From assembly GCA_025361105.1 (NCBI GenBank), contig JANYAW010000121.1, forward strand, positions 1 to 7,715: a DNA stretch of 7,715 nucleotides, given 5' to 3'. Positions 1 to 6,673 of this stretch are shown here, in pieces. The notes beneath the pieces are model-generated. The model was not told where the DNA came from and made no database searches. It was given only the letters and a program-made list of their open reading frames with translations. The position numbers were made by a program, and so were the translations under genes. The DNA comes from Rhodocyclaceae bacterium (GTDB taxonomy: Bacteria; Pseudomonadota; Gammaproteobacteria; Burkholderiales; Rhodocyclaceae). Positions within the stretch are counted from its first letter, which is position 1. Every line of letters starts with the position of its first letter.

Positions 1-422
1 CGAAAGCCAATTAGCACACCACCTTTTTTTGTCACATGCCGTGCAGATAAACGCGCACGCTGCCGATAGCCCCACGGCTCACCAGCAATCGGCGGAAACA
101 TCACTTCGGGACGTAATTTTGCAATGTGTCGAAAGGCATCTTCGAGCACGCGCTGCTTGGCTGCAGCCTGCGCCGAGAGACTCACGTGCTGCATCGCGCA
201 GCCGCCGCAGGTACCAAAATATTCACACGGCGGCGTAACCCGTTGGCTCGATCCCTTGAGCAAGTGCGTCATGTGCGCGACTTCGTAATTTGGTTTGCGG
301 TGAAAACTCTTGTAGTCGACCAACTCGCCGGTCATTGCGCCTTCTACAAAAATCGTTTTGCCATCCACATGGGTCACGCCACGACCTTCGTGGTCGAGCG
401 ATTCAATCCGAACAGATGTCAT
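1..422 (-). CDS. rlmD: 23S rRNA (uracil-1939-C5)-methyltransferase RlmD, N-terminal part (cut by window edge)
   Basis: RlmD (RumA) is a cytoplasmic SAM-dependent enzyme that makes 5-methyluridine at position 1939 of 23S rRNA and carries an iron-sulfur cluster. Only the first 140 residues are here. Residues about 1-50 fit a TRAM-type RNA-binding domain (MTSVRIESLDHEGRGV at the N-terminus). Residues 66-79 read CEYFGTCGGCAMQH, the typical Fe-S cysteine motif with C66, C72 and C75; the fourth cysteine and the methyltransferase domain lie outside the window. 'GYRQRARLS' at 119-127 is also family-typical. The ATG at complement(420..422) has an AGG 9 nt upstream, at complement(432..434), and the protein begins at the usual place relative to the TRAM domain. 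It is divergent from roxA across a 41-bp gap. Family assignment is confident from the cysteine motif and TRAM start. Paralogues such as RlmC or TrmA are less likely because TrmA lacks this Fe-S motif and RlmC lacks the TRAM domain. Confidence 0.93.
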   Translation of the reverse strand, partial: MTSVRIESLDHEGRGVTHVDGKTIFVEGAMTGELVDYKSFHRKPNYEVAHMTHLLKGSSQRVTPPCEYFGTCGGCAMQHVSLSAQAAAKQRVLEDAFRHIAKLRPEVMFPPIAGEPWGYRQRARLSARHVTKKGGVLIGF

Positions 423-449
423 AACAAAATGCCTGCTGAAAGGGGCGCG

Positions 450-455
450 ATTATA
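450..455 (-). promoter_or_regulatory. Predicted -10 box for rlmD, part of a symmetric divergent promoter
   Basis: On the minus strand the palindrome GATTATAATC (449-458) reads TATAAT, a perfect sigma-70 -10 hexamer. Standard geometry puts the transcription start near 443, giving a leader of about 21 nt that contains the AGG used as the rlmD Shine-Dalgarno site. No good -35 is seen 16-18 bp upstream (the bases there are GC-rich) and there is no exact extended -10 TG. The call therefore rests on the hexamer and its placement. Confidence 0.5.
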
Positions 456-457
456 AT
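452..457 (+). promoter_or_regulatory. Predicted -10 box for the roxA operon; start would fall on the ATG
   Basis: TATAAT lies 6 bp before the roxA ATG at 464. With the usual spacing, +1 falls exactly on the A of that ATG, so the transcript would have no leader. Consistent with this, there is no Shine-Dalgarno sequence at normal distance: the nearest purine-rich run is AGGGG at 441-445, 18 nt from the start and upstream of the predicted transcript. No recognisable -35 is present. The box overlaps the minus-strand -10 box inside the same 10-bp palindrome. Confidence 0.5.
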
Positions 458-463
458 CAAACG

Positions 464-1645
464 ATGAAAAATCCCGCTTCGTTATCCACTCAAAACCGCT
501 TCCAAAATCTGCTCGGCGGCATGGCACCGCGGATTTTCTTGCGTGACTATTGGCAGAAAAAACCCTTGCTGATTCGCGCTGCAATTCCTGGCTTCGGTGA
601 CGCACTTACGCGTCAGTCATTGCTTGATTTGTGCCAGCGCGACGATCTCGAATCGCGCCTCGTGTCGTGTCAAGCGGATACCTGGCGACTCGAACACGGA
701 CCATTCACCAAAACCGAAACCAAACGCTGGAAGCAACCGTGGACTTTACTGGTGCAAGGAGTGAATCTGACCTTGCCCGAAGGTGACGAACTTTTGCGCG
801 CGTTCAACTTCATCCCCTATGCGCGGCTCGACGATTTAATGGTCAGCTATGCCACCGATGATGCCGGTGTTGGCGCGCATGTCGACAATTACGACGTATT
901 TTTATTGCAAGGCAGCGGAACTCGGCGCTGGCAAATTGGTAAGCAGGACGATCATCGCTTCATACCCGATCAACCGCTACGGATTTTGCAGAACTTTGTA
1001 GCGCAGGACGAATACATTCTCGAATCCGGCGACATGCTCTACCTGCCACCGCAGTGGGCACATGATGGTGTCGCCGAAGGCAGCAAAACAGGCGATTGCA
1101 TGACCTGGTCGATTGGATTTCGCGCCCCGCCTGCACAAGAATTGGCCGATCAATTTTTGAGTTTTTTGCAAGACAATTTGCAGCTCGCGGGACGTTACAG
1201 CGATCCGAATTTGCCGCTGCAAAAACATCCCGCCGAAATCAGCGCGGCGATGGTTGAACAAGTTGAACAAATGTTGCGCAATGTTCGCTGGGATAGGAAA
1301 TTGATTCAGGAATTCCTTGGACAAATGCTTACCGAACCAAAACCGCACGTCGTATTCGATCCTCCCCAAAAACCGATGTCGCTTAGCAATTTCCGCGCGA
1401 GTATGCGTACGGAAATGCGCACGAAAACATTGCAGCTTGATCCGCGCACGCAGTTACTTTTTTCCGGACAGAATTTTTATCTCAATGGCGAAAATGAAGT
1501 CGTACCACTGTCCGCTCGTGCGGAAATTCGACGGCTTGCCAATCAGCGCAAGCTCTCGCTCGGCAAGGAGATTACTGAAGAAACAGTCACGATTCTTCAC
1601 CGTTGGTACACTGATGGCTTTGTAAATTTCGTGACGCGGAGCTAA
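464..1645 (+). CDS. roxA: Ribosomal oxygenase RoxA (YcfD-type), 50S protein uL16 arginine 3-hydroxylase
   Basis: This is a JmjC/cupin-fold Fe(II)- and 2-oxoglutarate-dependent oxygenase; characterised bacterial relatives hydroxylate an arginine of ribosomal protein uL16. The 393-aa product begins with a short variable tail, then 'LLGGMAPRIFLRDYWQKKPL' (16-35), the family's N-terminal signature. The double-stranded beta-helix carries the metal triad: H139 and D141 in 'GVGAHVDNYDVF' and H200 in 'PPQWAHDGV'. The spacing agrees with E. coli YcfD (H125, D127 and H187 from memory). The region after about residue 225 is the helical dimerisation and winged-helix part of the family; 'LHRWYTDGFV' is near the C-terminus. 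The length is typical. The ATG at 464 is the first available start and lacks a Shine-Dalgarno site (see the promoter entry). The next gene begins 3 nt after the TAA, so this heads an operon. It lies divergent to rlmD, another ribosome-modifying gene. Substrate identity is inferred from family membership. Confidence 0.92.
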   Translation: MKNPASLSTQNRFQNLLGGMAPRIFLRDYWQKKPLLIRAAIPGFGDALTRQSLLDLCQRDDLESRLVSCQADTWRLEHGPFTKTETKRWKQPWTLLVQGVNLTLPEGDELLRAFNFIPYARLDDLMVSYATDDAGVGAHVDNYDVFLLQGSGTRRWQIGKQDDHRFIPDQPLRILQNFVAQDEYILESGDMLYLPPQWAHDGVAEGSKTGDCMTWSIGFRAPPAQELADQFLSFLQDNLQLAGRYSDPNLPLQKHPAEISAAMVEQVEQMLRNVRWDRKLIQEFLGQMLTEPKPHVVFDPPQKPMSLSNFRASMRTEMRTKTLQLDPRTQLLFSGQNFYLNGENEVVPLSARAEIRRLANQRKLSLGKEITEETVTILHRWYTDGFVNFVTRS

Positions 1646-1648
1646 GCG

Positions 1649-2140
1649 ATGGAACCAACTTACGAGCGGTTTGACAGTGAAGCAAGCTATCTCGCGGCGA
1701 TAGATTTGGTACTCGCTCAGGCACGATCGACTGTGAAGATTTTCGATGCCGACTTGGCGAAAATGTACTTGGAAAAACCTGAACGCATTGCTTTGCTCAC
1801 CAACTTTTTGAGCACCAATGTCACGCCGCAATTGCGCATCGTTATTCGCAATCATGAAAGCGCCAGCAATATCGCCAGCCGCTCGCCACGACTAATCGAT
1901 TTGCTCGAGCACTACGGGCATTTTTTCGCCATCCGCCAGGCGCCCGAGAACCTGCTCCATCTTGCCGATTGCCATGTCATCGTCGATTCCACCCATTGCG
2001 CCCGACGCTTTCACATCGACCACGCACGCGGCGCACTAATTATCCACGACGAAGAACAAACCTTGCCGTGGTCGAAGCGCTTTGACGAATTATGGGAACT
2101 CAGCCAACCATGGTCGGGCGCAAAGCGGCTGACGCTATGA
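1649..2140 (+). CDS. Uncharacterised 163-aa protein (DUF7931-like, possible degenerate PLD-like fold)
   Basis: The function is not known. The protein is soluble, with no signal peptide and no membrane segment. Residues 10-30 look helical ('EASYLAAIDLVLAQARS'), followed by an alternating beta/alpha pattern: strand 'VKIFDADL' (29-36), helix 46-56, strand 'LRIVIRNHE' (62-70), helix 79-89, strand 'HVIVDS' (109-114) and strand 'GALIIHD' (128-134). This order resembles one half of a phospholipase D-like fold. The HxK-D catalytic signature is absent; the corresponding place reads 'HLAD' at 104-107. From memory, proteobacterial proteins of this kind are grouped as DUF7931. The ATG at 1649 is 3 nt after the roxA stop, with GGAG at 1638-1641 inside the end of roxA, and the gene ends in an ATGA overlap with the dehydrogenase. 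Tight packing suggests it is made together with RoxA. Existence as a gene is likely; the fold is an inference. Confidence 0.8.
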   Translation: MEPTYERFDSEASYLAAIDLVLAQARSTVKIFDADLAKMYLEKPERIALLTNFLSTNVTPQLRIVIRNHESASNIASRSPRLIDLLEHYGHFFAIRQAPENLLHLADCHVIVDSTHCARRFHIDHARGALIIHDEEQTLPWSKRFDELWELSQPWSGAKRLTL

Positions 2141-4206
2141 ATACATTTCGCCCGCCGGTGCGTCAGTTGGTGCTGATGACACGCCGTTGTACGTTCGGCG
2201 CGTTCATGTTGGCCTTGATTTACTCTGGCACTGCAAGCGCCCAAGACTGGACCGAATACGGCAGCCTCGGTGGTCGACATTTTTCTGCGCTCGAACAAAT
2301 CACGCCGACCAATGTCGGTAAGCTGCAAAAAATTTGGGAATACCACACGGGCGACTTGGCGCGGATGACGGCGGAGCAAAAAAATCTCATGTCATTCCAA
2401 GCCACGCCGCTTAAGCTGCCTGATGCGGCAGGTGGGCATTTGGTTTTTTGCACACCGCTGTCGCGTGTCATTGCACTTGATCCGGCCACGGGAGCCGAGC
2501 GCTGGACGTTCGATCCGAAAATCGTTACCGGTTCCAAGCGACCTTTGGTGTGCCGTGGCTTGGCGTATTGGGATGCTGACACAACGAAAAGCAAAACACC
2601 CACTTGTCCTACTCGACTTTTCCTGGCCACTTATGATCGTCGCCTGATTGCGCTGAACGCAGTCACTGGCAAGCCTTGTGACGGTTTTGGTAAATTCGGC
2701 AGCATTGATATGCGCGAGACCACCGACCCCCATCCGCGTGATGAAGTCACCCATTCTTCCCCACCTTTGGTAGTGGGTAATTTGGTAGTTGTCGGTTCCG
2801 GCGTGATGGATTTTCGGAAAGCGGTTGCACCGAGTGGCGCGGTGCAGGCGTTCGATGTGCTGAGCGGAAAACGCGTGTGGATCTTCGACCCGATCCCAGA
2901 AAAGGGCGACGGAAAAAATTGGCCGGACATTCCCAACGTCAACCCGCGCAGCCACGCTGGCGCGGCCAATGTCTGGGCACCAATGAGTGGCGATGAAGCG
3001 CGCGATATGGTGTTTTTGCCGACCAGTTCGCCATCGCCCGATTATTACGGCGCCGCGCGCAAAGGTGACAATCGTCATGCCAATAGCATCGTTGCTATTC
3101 GTGCCAGCACTGGCGAATTGGTCTGGGCGTTTCAAATCGTGCACCACGATTTGTGGGATTACGATACGCCCGCGCAGCCGATTTTGACCAACGTGAAACG
3201 CGATGGAAAAATTATTCCGGCAGTGGTGCAAGTGACCAAACAAGGCTACGTTTTTGTCTTGAATCGATACACTGGCGTGCCGCTTTGGCCGGTCGATGAA
3301 GTCATTGTGCCGCAAGGCGCCGTAGCTGAAGAATCTCCCTCGCCAACGCAACCGATTCCGCGTATTCCCTCTGCACTATTGCCAAATAAATTATTGCCTG
3401 ATGAAGCCTGGGGGTTGAGTTTTTGGGATAAAAACAAATGCAAGAAAATGATCGAGGAAACGCGCCATGCAGGGCGCTACACACCGATTAGCGAACAATG
3501 GACGCTTATGTTGCCGGGCAGTTTAGGCGGCGCGAATTGGGGTGGCGCAGCGATTGATACGGCACGTGGCGTGATGATAGTTAACTACAACACGGCAGCG
3601 GCTCGTGCGCGCCTCGTCAAACGTGCCGACGCCGACGCACTAGGCAGCGTTACGCTGGAAGGTTTCAATTGGCGCATGGGCATGGGTGGCACGCCCTACG
3701 ACATGGAAATGGGGATGTTGGTCTCGCCCTTGGGCATCCCTTGCACACCACCGCCCTGGGGCAAGCTGGCAGCGCTCGATCTTGGCACCGGTGTCTGGCG
3801 CTGGGATGTGCCGCTCGGCTCGATACACGATTCCGCACCGTTTCCGATTCCGTTTGAAATCAACTGGGGCACACCGACCTTAGGTGGCGGCGTGCTGACC
3901 AAATCTGGCGTATTTTTTATTGCGTCCACTATGGATCGTAGTTTTCGGGCTTTTGATGCCGCATCGGGTGCGCAATTGTGGCGCGCCAAACTGCCCGCCG
4001 ACGCGATGGCGACAGCGATGACCTATCAGGCCCAGGGGCGACAATTTGTGGTGGTTGCGGCGGGCGGACACTACATGTTTGCGCAACGCCCGAAAAGCGA
4101 TACGCTGGTCGGCTTTGCGCTGTCGGCTTTGCGCTTGCCGACTAAGCCGCGCATCGGTCATAATGAGGACACTGCTTGGGCAAAACTTCGGTCACAACCG
4201 CACTGA
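2137..4206 (+). CDS. Periplasmic PQQ-dependent dehydrogenase, glucose-dehydrogenase (Gcd)-like, without membrane anchor
   Basis: This is a quinoprotein oxidising a sugar or alcohol in the periplasm. The 689-aa product has a Sec-type signal peptide: a basic region 'TRRC', a hydrophobic core 'FGAFMLALIYSG' and a probable cut after 'TASA' at residue 35. The remainder is an eight-bladed propeller with blade motifs ending in W: VIALDPATGAERW (111-123), VQAFDVLSGKRVW (236-248), IVAIRASTGELVW (318-330), LAALDLGTGVWRW (544-556) and FRAFDAASGAQLW (603-615). 'VHHDLWDYDTPAQP' (335-348) matches the active-site segment of Gcd. D341 and K368 keep the 27-residue spacing of the E. coli Gcd Asp466/Lys493 pair (recalled). 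It lacks the N-terminal five-helix quinone-binding domain of Gcd, and there is no CxxCH haem motif, so the electron acceptor is unclear. A basic tail of about 27 residues follows the last blade. The start at 2137 was chosen because it forms ATGA with the previous stop; ATG 2176 is an alternative giving a shorter signal peptide. The substrate could also be quinate or another polyol. Confidence 0.9.
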   Translation: MNTFRPPVRQLVLMTRRCTFGAFMLALIYSGTASAQDWTEYGSLGGRHFSALEQITPTNVGKLQKIWEYHTGDLARMTAEQKNLMSFQATPLKLPDAAGGHLVFCTPLSRVIALDPATGAERWTFDPKIVTGSKRPLVCRGLAYWDADTTKSKTPTCPTRLFLATYDRRLIALNAVTGKPCDGFGKFGSIDMRETTDPHPRDEVTHSSPPLVVGNLVVVGSGVMDFRKAVAPSGAVQAFDVLSGKRVWIFDPIPEKGDGKNWPDIPNVNPRSHAGAANVWAPMSGDEARDMVFLPTSSPSPDYYGAARKGDNRHANSIVAIRASTGELVWAFQIVHHDLWDYDTPAQPILTNVKRDGKIIPAVVQVTKQGYVFVLNRYTGVPLWPVDEVIVPQGAVAEESPSPTQPIPRIPSALLPNKLLPDEAWGLSFWDKNKCKKMIEETRHAGRYTPISEQWTLMLPGSLGGANWGGAAIDTARGVMIVNYNTAAARARLVKRADADALGSVTLEGFNWRMGMGGTPYDMEMGMLVSPLGIPCTPPPWGKLAALDLGTGVWRWDVPLGSIHDSAPFPIPFEINWGTPTLGGGVLTKSGVFFIASTMDRSFRAFDAASGAQLWRAKLPADAMATAMTYQAQGRQFVVVAAGGHYMFAQRPKSDTLVGFALSALRLPTKPRIGHNEDTAWAKLRSQPH

Positions 4207-4539
4207 AGAAACAGGCCTTAGCGTAGGCATTTCACTCAAACCTCGGTGCCTCGAAATCAATCCCAAATCTCTCTGATTAATCTTACTGGTGATGAAATGG
4301 CAGATTTGGCCGCATTTATCAATTGCATGACCGTTTTCAGCCTCGAAGCAAGCCGCTTTATCCTGTACACTTTTTGAATTCATGCGTTGTTTGCCGGTGA
4401 AGCTTAGTGCCCCGACAACACAACACTAAGGACTACCACGACACCGAAAGAAGCTGCCGAGACCTGCAAATACTTAGACTGCACTTTCGATCTGGCGCTG
4501 AATCAATACCGACAACTTCACAAATCACAAGGAGCTTTT
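4207..4539 (+). other. 333-bp intergenic region upstream of the beta-oxidation genes
   Basis: I find no supportable gene here. No strong GC-stem/T-run terminator follows the dehydrogenase stop; the best hairpins are only 4-5 bp. A TACACT hexamer at 4366-4371 could be a -10 box but has no convincing -35; if used it would give a leader of about 160 nt. Two inverted repeats lie downstream: a 7-bp pair at 4403-4409/4424-4430 and a 6-bp pair CGAAAG/CTTTCG at 4445-4450/4484-4489. The region ends with AAGGAG at 4529-4534, 5 nt before the fadB ATG. The promoter of the beta-oxidation genes is expected here but I cannot fix it from sequence. Confidence 0.6.
4403..4430. repeat. 7-bp perfect inverted repeat (CTTAGTG / CACTAAG, 14-nt loop)
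   Basis: CTTAGTG at 4403-4409 is matched exactly by CACTAAG at 4424-4430. It sits about 110 bp before the fadB start. It could be a regulator half-site pair or a leader hairpin. There is no T-run after it, so it is not a typical terminator. I do not recognise it as a known fatty-acid regulator box. Confidence 0.4.
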
Positions 4540-6627
4540 ATGAGCAGTACAACTTACGCCCTGACCGGTAATGTGGCTGTTATCACGATGCAAAACCCGC
4601 CTGTGAATGGCCTGAGTCTCGATTTGCGCCAAGGCATCGTCGCTGGGCTTGCCCAAGCCGTTGCCGATGCCAAGGTCGCGGCGATTGTTTTGATCGGCTC
4701 CGATCGTGCGTTCTCGGGCGGTGCGGATATTCGCGAATTTGGCTCGCCCAAGGCCTTCGCCCAGCCCAATCTGCCTACGGTGACAGAGATAGTCGAAAAT
4801 TGCGCCAAACCGGTGATTGCAGCCATTGGCGGCGCATGTATGGGTGGCGGCCTGGAGCTTGCACTTTCTACACACTTTCGTGTTGCACTACCGACCGCGC
4901 AAATCGCCTTGCCTGAAGTCAAACTCGGCTTGTTGCCTGGCGCTGGCGGCACACAACGCATGCCACGTATTGTCGGTGTCGAAGCGGCATTGAATCTCAT
5001 CGTTAAAGGCGATCCGGTTCCGGCTGCGATGTTCAAGCCGACACCGTTGTTTGATGAACTCATCGAAGGCGATTTGCTCGCTGGTGCATTGGCCTTTGCG
5101 GCAAAAGTCATCGCCGAAAAACGCCCGCTGCGCCGGATTCGCGACATGAAAATCGATTACCCGAATCACGAAGCCTATTTAATGTTCGCCAGCAACATGG
5201 TCAAGGGCATCGCTGGCCCATTCCCCGCACCACTGAAATGCGTTGAAGCCGTCGGTGCGGCAATCACTTCCAGATCTTTCGACGACGGTATCAAGATTGA
5301 ACAAAAATTGTTCGGCGAATTGATGGCGACCTCCGAATCGCGCGCGCTGCGACATTTGTTCCAGGCCGAGCGCGCTACCTCCAAAATTCCTGATGTGCCC
5401 GAAGACACGCCAACGCGCACGATTGCCAAAGTCGGTGTGATCGGCGCGGGCTTGATGGGCGGTGGGATTTCGATGAACTTCCTCAATGCGGGCATCCCGG
5501 TGACGATTCTCGAGATGAAACAAGAAGCCTTGGACAAAGGCATGGGGACGATACGCAAAAATTACGAAAGCACAATGAAGAAAGGCAAGCTGACGCAAGA
5601 GAAATTTGATCAGCGCATGGGTCTGCTTTCCGGCACAGTGAGTTACGACGATTTCAAGGATTGCGATCTCATCATCGAAGCCGTGTTTGAAGAAATCGGT
5701 GTCAAGGAGCAAGTATTCAAGAAGCTCGACGAGATTGCCAAGCCCGGTGCGATTTTGGCCTCCAACACCTCAACGCTGGATCTCAACAAAATTGCGAGCT
5801 TTACCAAGCGCCCGCAGGATGTGGTCGGCCTGCACTTCTTCAGCCCGGCCAATGTCATGAAATTGCTCGAGGTTGTGCGTGGCGCGGCGACCGGCAAAGA
5901 CGTGATGGCCACAGTGATGCAAGTCGCCAAGAAAATTAAAAAAATCGCCGTGGTTTCTGGCGTGTGCGACGGTTTCATCGGCAATCGTATGATCGAACAT
6001 TACGGTCGTGTCGCCGGATTTTTAGTCGACGAAGGCGCAAGCCCCGCGCAGGTCGACAAGGCGCTGGAAAAATTCGGTATGGCGATGGGCCCTTTCCGTA
6101 TGGGTGACATGGCCGGCAACGATATCGGCTGGGCGATACGCAAACGCCGTGCGCTCGATATCCCGAAAATCCCCTACTCAAAACTGGCCGATCGGCTGTG
6201 CGAGGCGGGTCGCTTCGGACAAAAAACCGGCAAGGGTTGGTATCTGTATCAACCGGGCAATCGTAACGCCCTGCCCGATCCGGAAGTGGACCAATTGATC
6301 GCCGATTACCGCAAGGAGCTCGGCATTACACCGCGCAAAGTCACCGACGCGGAAATCGTTGAGCGTTGCATTTATGCGTTGATTAACGAAGGTGCGCGGA
6401 TCGTCGAAGAAGGCATCGCAGCGCGCGCTTCCGATATTGATATGGTTTATTTGTACGGCTACGGCTTCCCCGCACATCGCGGCGGCCCGATGCTGTACGC
6501 CGATGAATGCGGTCTCTACAACGTAGCGCGCAAGATGGAAGAATTCGCCGCGAAAACCGGTGACACATTCTGGACACCGGCACCGCTGATTACCAAACTT
6601 ATCGCTAGCGGAAAGTCACTCACCTGA
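4540..6627 (+). CDS. fadB: Bifunctional enoyl-CoA hydratase / 3-hydroxyacyl-CoA dehydrogenase (FadB/FadJ-type)
   Basis: This cytoplasmic fusion enzyme catalyses the hydration and NAD-dependent oxidation steps of fatty-acid beta-oxidation. It has 695 residues, close to FadJ/FadB length. Residues 1-190 form a crotonase domain: oxyanion-hole segments 'AFSGGADI' (57-64) and 'GGACMGGGLELAL' (97-109), with both catalytic glutamates retained (E105 after GGG and E126 in 'LPEVKLG'). Residues about 295-475 are the Rossmann domain, with G302-A-G-L-M-G307. The dehydrogenase dyad is H432 ('GLHFFSPAN') and E444 ('LLEVV'), with the 12-residue spacing of the E. coli enzyme. Two C-terminal helical domains follow ('GFIGNRM' 478-484, 'GYGFPAHRGGP' 640-650). 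The ATG at 4540 has a strong Shine-Dalgarno site, AAGGAG at 4529-4534. The thiolase follows after 46 bp with no terminator between, so the two probably form one transcript as in fadBA. No defect is seen. PaaH-like or FadJ-like naming is possible; the reaction assignment is firm. Confidence 0.93.
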   Translation: MSSTTYALTGNVAVITMQNPPVNGLSLDLRQGIVAGLAQAVADAKVAAIVLIGSDRAFSGGADIREFGSPKAFAQPNLPTVTEIVENCAKPVIAAIGGACMGGGLELALSTHFRVALPTAQIALPEVKLGLLPGAGGTQRMPRIVGVEAALNLIVKGDPVPAAMFKPTPLFDELIEGDLLAGALAFAAKVIAEKRPLRRIRDMKIDYPNHEAYLMFASNMVKGIAGPFPAPLKCVEAVGAAITSRSFDDGIKIEQKLFGELMATSESRALRHLFQAERATSKIPDVPEDTPTRTIAKVGVIGAGLMGGGISMNFLNAGIPVTILEMKQEALDKGMGTIRKNYESTMKKGKLTQEKFDQRMGLLSGTVSYDDFKDCDLIIEAVFEEIGVKEQVFKKLDEIAKPGAILASNTSTLDLNKIASFTKRPQDVVGLHFFSPANVMKLLEVVRGAATGKDVMATVMQVAKKIKKIAVVSGVCDGFIGNRMIEHYGRVAGFLVDEGASPAQVDKALEKFGMAMGPFRMGDMAGNDIGWAIRKRRALDIPKIPYSKLADRLCEAGRFGQKTGKGWYLYQPGNRNALPDPEVDQLIADYRKELGITPRKVTDAEIVERCIYALINEGARIVEEGIAARASDIDMVYLYGYGFPAHRGGPMLYADECGLYNVARKMEEFAAKTGDTFWTPAPLITKLIASGKSLT

Positions 6628-6673
6628 GCGCTTACCTAAATTTATTGCTTATAGAATTTTTTGGAGAATCCAA

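Noticed and set aside
29..467. Two plus-strand ORFs (29-238 and 126-467) at the left edge
   Set aside because: They run opposite to the clearly recognisable RlmD N-terminus on the minus strand, share no family motif and are rich in Arg/His as expected of a shadow frame.
2092..2136. Longer start for the PQQ dehydrogenase at 2092
   Set aside because: It would overlap the upstream gene by 49 bp and bury the signal peptide behind extra charged residues. The ATG at 2137 gives the usual 4-nt overlap.
2176..2240. Twin-arginine (Tat) signal in the PQQ dehydrogenase
   Set aside because: RR is present (TRRCTF) but the residues after it do not fit the S/T-RR-x-F-L-K consensus well, and Gcd-like enzymes acquire PQQ in the periplasm after Sec export.
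2392..3351. 319-codon minus-strand ORF inside the PQQ dehydrogenase
   Set aside because: Its composition (His/Arg-rich, no motif) fits an antisense shadow of a coding gene whose plus-strand frame has unmistakable propeller motifs.
4351..4376. Intrinsic terminator near the TTTTT run at 4371-4375
   Set aside because: The only stem before it is about 4 bp (AAGC/GCTT) and ends well before the T-run, so it does not have terminator geometry.
4192..4383. 63-aa minus-strand ORF in the gap after the dehydrogenase
   Set aside because: There is no Shine-Dalgarno support, no recognisable family and it extends into the end of the dehydrogenase gene; it looks like random open frame.
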